Positions 1-5,942 of a stretch of DNA of 5,942 bases are shown one piece after another. Positions within the stretch are counted from its first letter, which is position 1. Every line of letters begins with the position of its first letter. The position numbers and the translations under genes were made by a program. Origin of the DNA: Flavobacteriaceae bacterium (lineage in GTDB: Bacteria > Bacteroidota > Bacteroidia > Flavobacteriales > Flavobacteriaceae); contig NZZF01000063.1 in assembly GCA_002702385.1 (NCBI GenBank), positions 7,065 to 13,006 of the forward strand, given 5' to 3'. The notes under the pieces were generated by a model. The model saw only the letters and a program-made list of their open reading frames with translations, ran no database searches and was not told the origin of the DNA.

Positions 1-333
1 GGATTCGGTATTTTAACTGGTAAATATTTTAATGGTAAAATGCCGAAAAATAGTAGACTTGATTTATTTCCAACATTAAAAAGATACAGTAACGAAAATT
101 CTATTAAAGCAGCTAAATTATATGAGGAAGTTGCAAAGAAGCATAATATATCGCTAACCCACCTATCACTATCATTTGTTAATGACCGTCCTTTTGTTAC
201 AAGTAATATAATTGGTGCTACTAACTTAGAGCAATTAAAAGAAAATATTGAAAGCATTAATATTAAATTGTCAGATGAAATTATTTCAGAATTAAATTCA
301 ATAAATAATAAAATCCCTAATCCTTCTCCTTAA
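1..333 (+). CDS. Aldo/keto reductase, Tas type (C-terminal part, 5' end outside window)
   Basis: Frame 1 is open from the first base, so this is the last 110 residues of a longer gene; the ATG at 40 is internal. Aldo/keto reductases are cytoplasmic TIM-barrel enzymes that reduce carbonyl compounds with NADPH. The segment starts with GFGILTGKY, which fits the family's L(S/T)GKY stretch after barrel strand 7. It then has the cofactor-binding end of the barrel, with RPFVTSNIIGATNLEQL at about residues 57-73; the S/T-N-x-x-G-A-T pattern contacts the NADP phosphate. The closing PNPSP tail resembles the YPAP-type tail of E. coli Tas. Tas-type proteins are about 346 residues, so roughly the last third is present. 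The catalytic D/Y/K/H residues lie upstream and cannot be checked. Its 3' end overlaps the convergent radA gene by 17 bases. The substrate is unknown. The family call is firm; the Tas subgroup is from remembered similarity. Confidence 0.88.
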   Translation, partial: GFGILTGKYFNGKMPKNSRLDLFPTLKRYSNENSIKAAKLYEEVAKKHNISLTHLSLSFVNDRPFVTSNIIGATNLEQLKENIESINIKLSDEIISELNSINNKIPNPSP

Positions 334-1672
334 AAATTTGCTTTACTAATTGATTAAGGTTTTTAAGTTTTAAAATCTTAATTGTTTTTGGACTGTATCC
401 AATTTTAGAATTATGTGATACAATAATCTTATCATATCCAAGTCGTTCTGCCTCCGAAATCCTTTTGTCTATATTACTAACCCCTCTTAGTTCACCTGAA
501 AGATCAATTTCTGCACATAAACATGTATCACTGTCAATACTAATATTGATATTTGAAGATAAAATTGCTGAAACTACCGCTAAATCAATAGCAGTATCTT
601 CGATTTTAATTCCCCCTGTGATATTAACAAATACGTCTTTAACACCAATTTTAAATCCTGCCTTTTTTTCAAGAATTGCTAAAAGCATATTTAATCTTTT
701 GGAATTAAAACCATTTGAAATTCTTTGAGGGGTACCATATACTGCACTGCTTACTAAAGCTTGAACTTCAATCATAATGGACCTATCTCCATCTAAGGTG
801 ACGGCAATAGATGAACCAGGTTCAGCAATATCTTTTTTTGATATAAAAAATTCGCTAGGATTTAATACTGTTTGTAAGCCTTTTTCATCCATTTGATAAA
901 TACCAATTTCATTTGTAGATCCAAATCTATTTTTTTTTGATCTTAGGATTCTGAATTGATGTTGTTTATCACCTTCAAAATGTAAAACAACATCAACCAT
1001 ATGTTCAAGTATTTTTGGTCCAGCTATATTACCATCCTTAGTTATATGGCCAACAATTAATATTGGAATTCCAATATTTTTAGCAAGCTTAATTAATATA
1101 CTTGCGCATTCTTTGATTTGAGTTGTACTACCTTGACTATTATCAAATAAATCTGTTTGTATTGTTTGTATAGAATCAATTATTATAATATCAGGTCTTA
1201 CATTTTCTACATTTTTTAAAATTAACTCTAAATTAGTTTCTGTTAATACAAAACAATTTTTTGGGTTTTTTGATATTCTTTTAGCCCTTAACTTTAACTG
1301 TTCAGCACTTTCTTCTCCTGAAACATAAAGAATTTTTTCTTTAGAATTTATTGAGTTTTGTAATAATATGGTTGATTTTCCTATTCCAGGTTCCCCAGAT
1401 ATCAAAACAACAGAACCTTTCACTAATCCTCCACCTAAAACTCTATTAAATTCATTGTCATCAAATATTATTCTTTCTTTTTCTAGGGATTCGATCTCAT
1501 TAATTTCCTTTACTTTATTTTCTTTTGATATTAATTTGTTTGATTGTTGTTTTCTTATAACTTCTTCTTTAATAGTATTCCATTCCCCACACTGTGAACA
1601 TTGACCCATCCATTTTGGAAAATTTGCTCCACAATTAATACAACTATATGTTTTTTTTATTTTAGAAGACAT
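317..1672 (-). CDS. radA: DNA repair protein RadA (Sms)
   Basis: RadA is a hexameric RecA-like ATPase that helps process recombination intermediates and drives branch migration and D-loop extension. At 451 residues it has the usual family length. In order: a four-cysteine zinc finger (C11, C14, C25, C28, with WMGQCSQCGEW); a RecA-type ATPase with Walker A GEPGIGKST at 93-101 and a Walker B strand DIIIID at 161-166; the RadA signature KNRFG at 247-251; and a Lon-protease-like C-terminal domain from about 285 containing VEVQALVS-type sequence (IEVQALVSS, 301-309). The Lon serine-lysine dyad context is absent, as normal for RadA, so no proteolysis is expected. The ATG shares its A with the panD stop (TAATG arrangement), suggesting translational coupling at the end of the panC-panD-radA unit. 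An A9 run on the coding strand at 930-938 lies inside the KNRFG region and is read in frame. Its stop falls inside the 3' end of the convergent aldo/keto reductase gene. Confidence 0.97.
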   Translation of the reverse strand: MSSKIKKTYSCINCGANFPKWMGQCSQCGEWNTIKEEVIRKQQSNKLISKENKVKEINEIESLEKERIIFDDNEFNRVLGGGLVKGSVVLISGEPGIGKSTILLQNSINSKEKILYVSGEESAEQLKLRAKRISKNPKNCFVLTETNLELILKNVENVRPDIIIIDSIQTIQTDLFDNSQGSTTQIKECASILIKLAKNIGIPILIVGHITKDGNIAGPKILEHMVDVVLHFEGDKQHQFRILRSKKNRFGSTNEIGIYQMDEKGLQTVLNPSEFFISKKDIAEPGSSIAVTLDGDRSIMIEVQALVSSAVYGTPQRISNGFNSKRLNMLLAILEKKAGFKIGVKDVFVNITGGIKIEDTAIDLAVVSAILSSNINISIDSDTCLCAEIDLSGELRGVSNIDKRISEAERLGYDKIIVSHNSKIGYSPKTIKILKLKNLNQLVKQIFKEKD

Positions 1673-2019
1673 TAAGTAATTGAGTTGTTTTTTGTTGGAA
1701 AAATTATTGTAGGTCTAAATTTATCGGCATCCTCAAAATCAATTAGGGCATATGAAATGATTATTATTTTATCACCCTTTTGTACTTTTCTTGCAGCTGG
1801 ACCATTTAATGTGATTTCTCCACTATCTTTTTCACCTTTAATTACATACGTATTTAATCTCTCACCATTATTAATATTCACAACTTGAACTTTTTCACCA
1901 ATTTTAATATTTGAAGCTTTCATTAATGTTTCATCAATGGTAATACTTCCGATATAATTTAAGTCTGCTCCAGTGACAGTAACTCCATGAATTTTAGATT
2001 TTAGTACCTCAATTTTCAT
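1672..2019 (-). CDS. panD: Aspartate 1-decarboxylase, pyruvoyl-dependent (proenzyme)
   Basis: PanD converts L-aspartate to beta-alanine, which PanC then joins to pantoate. It is made as an inactive proenzyme that cuts itself between Gly24 and Ser25; Ser25 becomes the catalytic pyruvoyl group. Both residues are present at exactly these positions (YIGSITID), together with Lys9, Arg54, Thr57 and Tyr58, which match the substrate-binding and processing residues of the E. coli enzyme. The NGPAARK stretch begins at Asn72. At 115 residues it is slightly shorter than the typical 115-130. The ATG lies 17 bases after the panC stop, with an A/T-rich upstream stretch and no clear Shine-Dalgarno sequence, as usual in Bacteroidota. 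Its stop overlaps the radA start by one base. Adjacent panC and panD make a complete beta-alanine-to-pantothenate step. Identification is very secure. Confidence 0.97.
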   Translation of the reverse strand: MKIEVLKSKIHGVTVTGADLNYIGSITIDETLMKASNIKIGEKVQVVNINNGERLNTYVIKGEKDSGEITLNGPAARKVQKGDKIIIISYALIDFEDADKFRPTIIFPTKNNSIT

Positions 2020-2036
2020 TTCTTTAAATATAATTA

Positions 2037-2882
2037 TTAAAGTTCCATATTATCAATTAACCTAACACCATCTACTTTTACACAGATAAATGCTCTAATT
2101 TTTTGTTTTTTAACTAGAATATCAATTTTTTCTAAAAATTCAGAGTCTCTTATCTCAAAATACTCTAATTCGAAAGATGAAATAGCATTTAGTTTATTAA
2201 TAATATGTTCTTTTATTTTATTAATGTCTTTTTCTCTGATATGCTTCTTAGCAAAAACTAACATATCATAAATTAGACCACATTTTTTATAGATTTTTTT
2301 ATTCAATAATTTATTTCTTGAACTTATTGCAAGTCCATTTTTTTCTCTGACAGTATTGCAAATAACTAAATTAATTTTAGGAAATTTTTTAGAAATTAAA
2401 TGTTTAATAATTAATACCTGTTGAAAATCTTTTTCTCCAAAAAAAGTAAAATCTGGTTCAAAAATTTCAAATAGTTTTGCTACAATAGTAGCAACTCCAT
2501 TGAAGTGATTGGGCCTATAATTTCCCTCCATAACTTTATCTAAATTTCCAAAATCGAAATTTTCAAATACAATATTATTATTGTAAATCTCATCACTTGT
2601 TGGATTGAAAACAAAAATATTTTCTGAAATCTCTTTTATCTTTGAAATATCTTTTTTTATGGATTTCGGATAGTTTTTAAAGTCATTTAAATCATTAAAT
2701 TGAGTTGGGTTTACAAAAATAGATAACCAAACAAATTCAGATTTTTTTAAAGCTTCTTTTATCAAAAAAGTATGACCTTCATGCAAAGCACCCATTGTAG
2801 GAATAAGACAGATTTTATTTCCTCTTTTTTTTTGATTTGCAACTATATTTTTAACTTTTTTAATGTTTTTCTCGACAATCAT
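2037..2882 (-). CDS. panC: Pantothenate synthetase (pantoate--beta-alanine ligase)
   Basis: PanC ligates pantoate and beta-alanine with ATP, through a pantoyl-adenylate, to give pantothenate (vitamin B5), the precursor of coenzyme A. With the ATG at 2882 it has 281 residues, the family norm. Visible motifs are [10 protein letters not shown] at 28-37 (the HxGH nucleotide-binding motif), FVNPTQF at 56-62, [13 protein letters not shown] at 122-134, FGEKDFQQ at 148-155 (a GxKD-type motif), and [12 protein letters not shown] at 179-190 (the KMSKS-like SSRN). The frame can be extended eight codons to a TTG at 2906. I prefer the ATG because the TTG sits inside a good -7 promoter box (2904-2911) and would be upstream of the inferred transcription start. 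It is first in the panC-panD-radA unit and diverges from the glycogen-synthase-like gene. An A9 run (2825-2833) encoding QKKR is read in frame. Confidence 0.96.
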   Translation of the reverse strand: MIVEKNIKKVKNIVANQKKRGNKICLIPTMGALHEGHTFLIKEALKKSEFVWLSIFVNPTQFNDLNDFKNYPKSIKKDISKIKEISENIFVFNPTSDEIYNNNIVFENFDFGNLDKVMEGNYRPNHFNGVATIVAKLFEIFEPDFTFFGEKDFQQVLIIKHLISKKFPKINLVICNTVREKNGLAISSRNKLLNKKIYKKCGLIYDMLVFAKKHIREKDINKIKEHIINKLNAISSFELEYFEIRDSEFLEKIDILVKKQKIRAFICVKVDGVRLIDNMEL

Positions 2883-2903
2883 TAAGAAAACTTTAACAGC
2901 AAG

Positions 2904-2911
2904 CAAACTTA
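2904..2911 (-). promoter_or_regulatory. Putative -7 box of the panC-panD-radA promoter
   Basis: Read on the minus strand the sequence is TAAGTTTG, a full match to the Bacteroidota -7 consensus TAnnTTTG used by the main sigma factor. Transcription would start a few bases downstream, near 2895-2900, giving a 5' leader of roughly 12-20 bases before the panC ATG at 2882. The box covers the alternative TTG start of panC at 2904-2906. No convincing TTTG -33 box is found 19-23 bp upstream, so this rests on one element. Confidence 0.5.
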
Positions 2912-2942
2912 ATACTTTACTGTTAATCTTATATAATTTTTG

Positions 2943-2950
2943 TAATTTTG
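2943..2950 (+). promoter_or_regulatory. Putative -7 box for the glycogen-synthase-like/DUF4270 operon
   Basis: The sequence TAATTTTG matches the Bacteroidota -7 consensus TAnnTTTG exactly. A start near 2955-2958 would leave a leader of about 17-20 bases before the ATG at 2975. A near-copy with one extra T lies directly upstream at 2934-2942. A -33 element is not clear; TTTACTG at 2916-2922 lies at a workable distance but is a weak match. Confidence 0.5.
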
Positions 2951-2974
2951 TAGACCTTGTAGAAACTTGGATTT

Positions 2975-3794
2975 ATGAAAGGAAAAAAAATATTATTTAT
3001 TTCATCGGAGGTTGTCCCATATATGCCTCAGTCAGAAATTTCCACATTAACATATAATTTACCTAAACTTGTTAATGAAAATGGAGGTCAAACTAGAATC
3101 TTCATTCCTAAATATGGTAATATTAACGAAAGGAGACATCAATTACATGAAGTTATAAGGCTTTCGGGAATTAACCTTATTATTGATGACATGGATATGC
3201 CTTTAATAATTAAAGTAGCTTCAATCCCTAAAGAGAGAATGCAGGTTTATTTTATTGATAGTGAAGACTATTTCAAGGGTAGATCAGGATATTCAAAGGA
3301 TGAGAATAGCAAACTATATAAAGATAATGATGAAAGATCAATATTTTTTTCAAAGGGTGTTATTGAAACAATTAAAAAGCTTAATTGGGCTCCAGATTTA
3401 ATTCATGTTCATGGTTGGATAGCTTCATTACTACCGCTTTACATGAAATATTATTATAAAGACGACCCAATCTTTGATGGTACTAAAGTTATTGTCTCAC
3501 TCTATGAAAATGCATTAGAAGGCAAAATGGATAAAAATTTTACAAAAAAAAATTAAATATGATGAAATTGACGAGTCTAATTTGACCCTTTTAGATGAAT
3601 CAACATATCAAAATTTATATAAAATTGCATTAACGTACGCTGATGGTGCAATTCTAACATCAGATTTAAAGGATAAATTTTCTGATGTACTTAAAAATAT
3701 AGATATTCCAATTCTAGAATGTCCTTTTTCTAGTGAAGATTATAAAGAAAAGTATTCAGAGTTTTATAATAGTTTTTTATTAAATGAAGATTAA
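2975..3794 (+). CDS. Glycogen/starch-synthase-like protein (GT5 N-terminal domain only), interrupted by a frameshift
   Basis: The first part (2975-3556) gives 193 residues and stops at TAA. The rest continues in the next frame through IKYDEIDE to FYNSFLLNED and a stop at 3792-3794. Removing one base of the A9 run at 3544-3552 joins them into 272 residues, the length I know for the flavobacterial 'glycogen/starch synthase' beside DUF4270. Visible family features are ILFISSEVVPY at the start, RIFIPKYG (41-48), YGNINERRHQLHEVIRL, DNDERSIFFSKGVIE (117-131, like DNxERFxFFSxAxLE of GlgA) and DLIHVHGW (141-148, like DxxHxHDW). True GlgA has about 480 residues; the C-terminal GT-B domain is missing and KTGGLADV is replaced by QSEISTL, so glycogen synthesis is doubtful. 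The 11-base overlap with the next gene implies coupling in the downstream frame. The frameshift may be real, rescued by slippage, or a sequencing error. Confidence 0.85.
3542..3556 (+). other. Frameshift site at an A9 run
   Basis: Read in the upstream frame, the run gives T-K-K-N followed by TAA at 3554-3556. With eight A's instead of nine, the same stretch gives T-K-K-I-K-Y-D and continues open to 3794. No other lesion is seen on either side. A one-base change restores a full-length, family-like protein, so the extra A is the only defect. Homopolymer miscount, a recent mutation, or RNA polymerase slippage are all compatible. Confidence 0.85.
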
Positions 3795-5598
3795 CACCAA
3801 AAGTACATTTATATTAGTAGCTCTTATCTCAATTTTTTCTTGTACTAAAGATTACAATACAATTGGTACTGATATTCTAAAATCTGATACATTTGATACA
3901 AATATTGAGCTTGTACCGGTTTATGCAACACAAAAATTTGTTCCTCCATTTAAATCAAATAATCTTGAATCTTATCAACTAGGACAGATTAATGATAATA
4001 TTTTTGGTAAATCTGAAGCTACTTTCGTTACTCAACTGAATCTTTCAGAGTTTGACCCAATTTTTGGAAAATGGGATTCAGAGAGAGAAATTAAAGGAAA
4101 TCCTGATAATGTTGCTGTAATAAAAGAAAATGAGTCTATTAGCGAAGTTTTTTTAGAAATCCCTTTTTTCAATAATACTTATGATAATGATGGAGACGGA
4201 GTTATAGATATATATGATGTTGACGATAACGATATATATAGTGATAGTGATGGAGATGGTCTTTCTGACATAGCAGAAAAAGCAAATGGTTCAGATCCTC
4301 TAAACCCTGATACGGATGGTGATGGGATTGGTGATGCTGATGATACTGAAACTGAAAACCCAAATGAAGGAGCAACTGTTTATGATGTTGATTCATTAAT
4401 TGGAAATAGAGATGCAAGTTTTAAAATAAAGGTTCAAGAGTTAGATTATTTCTTAAGAAATTATGATCCATCTGATAATTTTGAATCTCTTCAAAAATAT
4501 TATTCAGACGACTACTTTATTCAAAATTTTGCTGGTCAAATTTTGTTCGATGATGCTGTTGAAATTAACACTAATGAAGTTGTAATATACAGGGAAGATG
4601 ACCCAGATACAGATGATATTGATGAATCTACAATTGTCAAAGAACGATTATCACCTAGACTAAGAATCCCTCTTGAAAATACATTTTTTCAAACAAAAAT
4701 TATTGATAATGAAGGAAGTGATGATCTTTTAAATAGAGATAATTTTAATCTTTTCCTGAAAGGGTTAATGATTAGTGCTTATAATTTTTCTGATGATTTA
4801 ATGCTAATTCTGGATTATGCTAACGCAAAAATTAAGATTAATTATGAATATGATGAATACGATACTAATGATACAGCAGATGACACTTCTGATGATACAA
4901 TAGAAAAGAAAAAATCTGTTTTTGAAATTAATTTACAAGGCAATCAAATTAATATTATTAATAAAGAAAATTATAGTCAAGAAATAGTTGAAAATGTTAA
5001 TTCAACTGAAAATTTAAGTAGAGCATATTTGAAGGGTGGTCAAGGAATTATTTTAGAACTAGATTTATTCACTGATAACAATGGCATGAATGTTCTTGAT
5101 GAAATTCGATCAAAAGGTTGGTTAATTAATGAAGCTAATCTAACAATGTATGTTGATCAAGACATGATTAGTTCATATGGAGGACTAATCGAACCTTTTA
5201 GAGTTTATTTATATGATATTGAAGGTAAAACTCCTCTAGTAGATTATTTTATTGATAATTCAACTGGTCAGAAACAATCTGAACAAAAAATTATTCACAG
5301 TGGAATGTTAGAATACGATGAAGATAATAAGGGTTTAAAATATAAGATTAGAATTTCAGAGCACATAAAAAATATAGTAAGAAATGACTCTACATCTACT
5401 AAATTAGGCTTAGCAGTTACATCAAGTATTGCAAATTCTTTGAATACAGATGTTAAAATTACTGATCAGATTAAATTTATCCCCGCTTCTACAGCAATTA
5501 ATCCTTTAGGAACTGTAATCTATGGTCCAAATCCTGAACCTCAAAATTTTGATAAAAGATTAAGATTAGAACTATTTTACACAGAAATTAATAATTAA
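3784..5598 (+). CDS. DUF4270 family lipoprotein with calcium-loop insert
   Basis: This is a 604-residue protein with a lipoprotein signal peptide: basic start MKINTK, hydrophobic stretch about 8-18, lipobox IFSC with lipidated Cys20. The following TKDY is a partial match to the K-D/E-rich surface-export signal of Bacteroidota lipoproteins, so it probably sits in the outer membrane, perhaps facing out. DUF4270 features as I recall them are IGTDIL after the signal, LGQINDNIFGKSEATFVTQL (66-85), VFLEIPFF, YDVDSLIGN, the ERLSPRLRIPL stretch (287-297), LKGGQGIILELDL, INEANLTMYVDQD, and the C-terminal RLRLELFYTEI. Residues 134-187 form an Asp-rich insert with three DxDGDG-type loops. Two other acidic patches occur at 270-281 and 356-372. 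The ATG overlaps the upstream gene by 11 bases, with no Shine-Dalgarno sequence. The function of DUF4270 proteins is unknown. The family call comes from remembered sequence features. Confidence 0.85.
   Translation: MKINTKSTFILVALISIFSCTKDYNTIGTDILKSDTFDTNIELVPVYATQKFVPPFKSNNLESYQLGQINDNIFGKSEATFVTQLNLSEFDPIFGKWDSEREIKGNPDNVAVIKENESISEVFLEIPFFNNTYDNDGDGVIDIYDVDDNDIYSDSDGDGLSDIAEKANGSDPLNPDTDGDGIGDADDTETENPNEGATVYDVDSLIGNRDASFKIKVQELDYFLRNYDPSDNFESLQKYYSDDYFIQNFAGQILFDDAVEINTNEVVIYREDDPDTDDIDESTIVKERLSPRLRIPLENTFFQTKIIDNEGSDDLLNRDNFNLFLKGLMISAYNFSDDLMLILDYANAKIKINYEYDEYDTNDTADDTSDDTIEKKKSVFEINLQGNQINIINKENYSQEIVENVNSTENLSRAYLKGGQGIILELDLFTDNNGMNVLDEIRSKGWLINEANLTMYVDQDMISSYGGLIEPFRVYLYDIEGKTPLVDYFIDNSTGQKQSEQKIIHSGMLEYDEDNKGLKYKIRISEHIKNIVRNDSTSTKLGLAVTSSIANSLNTDVKITDQIKFIPASTAINPLGTVIYGPNPEPQNFDKRLRLELFYTEINN
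4183..4344 (+). other. Thrombospondin type 3-like calcium-binding repeats in the DUF4270 protein
   Basis: Residues 134-187 contain three loops of the form D-x-D-G-D-G-x-x-D, starting at D134, D154 and D176, plus DADD at the end. The stretch DGLSDIAEKANGSDPLNPD linking loops two and three is the standard bacterial TSP3-like repeat spacer. Such loops bind calcium and stiffen extracellular proteins. The block sits between the LEIPFF strand and the YDVDSLIGN stretch, so it looks like an insertion in a loop of the DUF4270 fold. Calcium binding is inferred from the motif only. Confidence 0.8.
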
Positions 5599-5617
5599 TT
5601 TTTTAAAAAATTAATTA
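5592..5617. terminator. AT-only perfect palindrome at a convergent gene junction; possible bidirectional terminator
   Basis: The 26 bases are their own reverse complement, centred between 5604 and 5605, with six T's then six A's in the middle and TTAA repeats on the flanks. It lies across the 3' ends of two convergent genes and includes both stop codons. A stem made only of A-T pairs is weak, but the T run on each strand would follow a hairpin arm as in an intrinsic terminator. In sequence this AT-rich a palindrome of this length may still be partly chance. Confidence 0.35.
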
Positions 5618-5942
5618 ATATTCCTCTTTTAACTTTTGAAAAAACAGACATTATAGTCAGTTCTGTTAATATTGAAATATAAATAAGAGAAACCAATAAA
5701 ACTTCCTTAAAACCACTGTAATGTTTATGAACGTATTTAATTTTTGAAACTAAAACCTCAGTCTTAGATTTTATTTTTGTTTGATGGTTAATTCTTGAGG
5801 ATAATCCATGAAAGTGATAGCAAAATATTTCATTTAACATTATTGTTTTCATATTGTTTTCTTTGGCTCTTTTGCAAAGGTCCATATCTTCATAATACAT
5901 CCAAAATCTTTCATCCCATTTGCCAATTTTATGAAATTTATC
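5595..5942 (-). CDS. Glycosyltransferase family 2 protein (C-terminal part, 5' end outside window)
   Basis: The minus-strand frame is open to the window edge, so the ATG at 5900 is internal and 115 C-terminal residues are visible. The start of the segment, DERFWMYYEDMDLCKRAK (residues 10-27), is the hallmark ED-x-DL block of GT2 rhamnosyltransferase-like enzymes (WbbL type), where the acidic residues lie at the acceptor-side active centre. It is followed by the family's H-F-H-G-x-S-S-R stretch (43-50), a basic linker, YVHKHYSG, and one hydrophobic segment at about 78-100 that could attach the protein to the inner membrane. Such enzymes add sugars to lipopolysaccharide O-antigen, capsule or other surface glycans. 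The GT-A nucleotide-sugar domain with its DxD motif is outside the window, so donor and acceptor cannot be told. Its stop overlaps the DUF4270 stop by four bases (shared TTAA). It may mark the edge of a surface-polysaccharide cluster. Confidence 0.87.
   Translation of the reverse strand, partial: DKFHKIGKWDERFWMYYEDMDLCKRAKENNMKTIMLNEIFCYHFHGLSSRINHQTKIKSKTEVLVSKIKYVHKHYSGFKEVLLVSLIYISILTELTIMSVFSKVKRGILINFLKN

Larger units (their letters stand above)
2883..2974. promoter_or_regulatory. Divergent intergenic promoter region
   Basis: This 92-bp gap between panC (-) and the glycogen-synthase-like gene (+) is the only intergenic space longer than 17 bp in the window. It must hold the start signals for both transcription units. 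A -7-type box for each direction is present (entries below), pointing away from each other and 31 bp apart. The expected -33 regions of the two promoters would therefore interleave in about 2916-2938. No clear TTTG -33 box is visible on either strand. I see no riboswitch-like or strong hairpin structure. Confidence 0.7.

Noticed and set aside
352..383. Inverted repeat GATTAAG...CTTAATT as a possible radA terminator
   Set aside because: A seven-pair AT-rich stem with one wobble pair and an 18-base loop inside radA coding sequence is too weak and likely chance.
1685..1888. Plus-strand frame opposite panD (and similar ones at 465-728 and 1368-1604 opposite radA)
   Set aside because: Mirror frames of firmly identified genes with catalytic motifs intact; no supporting start signals.
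2863..3057. Plus-strand 64-codon frame across the divergent promoter region
   Set aside because: It crosses panC's 5' end, both promoter boxes and the start of the next gene in another frame; no recognisable protein features.
3582..3794. Independent small gene starting at TTG 3582
   Set aside because: The frame is open upstream to the A9 run and its sequence matches the C-terminal part of the glycogen-synthase-like family, so it is the second half of a frameshifted gene.
4202..4417. Minus-strand open frame of 71 codons rich in His and Gln opposite the DUF4270 gene
   Set aside because: It is the antisense of the Asp/Gly codon-rich calcium-loop insert (GAT/GGT repeats read backwards); it has no family likeness and lies inside a strong CDS.
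4840..4914. Acidic low-complexity stretch (residues about 353-377, DT/DD-rich) as a separate repeat or mobile insertion
   Set aside because: It is imperfect, short, and acidic loops at this position seem normal for the family; no direct-repeat ends seen.

Overview
The window is very AT-rich (well under 35% GC by eye) and looks like chromosome from a marine or other low-GC member of Flavobacteriia (phylum Bacteroidota). Three things point there. The gene order panD - panC / divergent / short glycogen-synthase-like gene - DUF4270 lipoprotein is one I know from Flavobacteriia. The only intergenic gap carries two copies of the Bacteroidota -7 promoter box TAnnTTTG. Recognisable Shine-Dalgarno sequences are lacking.

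Layout. Positions 1-333 (+) hold the C-terminal end of an aldo/keto reductase of the Tas type. Positions 317-2882 (-) hold a tight three-gene unit transcribed in the order panC, panD, radA. PanC and PanD make pantothenate precursors and pantothenate; RadA is the DNA recombination and repair helicase. A 92-bp divergent promoter region follows at 2883-2974. Positions 2975-3794 (+) encode a short glycogen/starch-synthase-like protein whose reading frame is broken by one extra A in a run of nine. The gene overlaps by 11 bases a large DUF4270 outer-membrane-type lipoprotein gene (3784-5598, +). The last gene (5595-5942, -) is the C-terminal end of a family 2 glycosyltransferase that runs off the window.

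About 98% of the window is coding. Neighbouring genes overlap at four of their junctions (17 bp convergent, 1 bp stop/start, 11 bp same-strand, 4 bp convergent), which suggests a compact genome. The most notable observations are the frameshift in the glycogen-synthase-like gene, that protein's loss of the GT5 substrate-binding motif, the calcium-loop (thrombospondin type 3-like) insert in the DUF4270 protein, and the back-to-back promoters. I see no tRNA or rRNA gene, CRISPR array, insertion sequence or phage gene. The core genes are ordinary; the glycogen-synthase-like/DUF4270 pair is the part whose biology is least understood.
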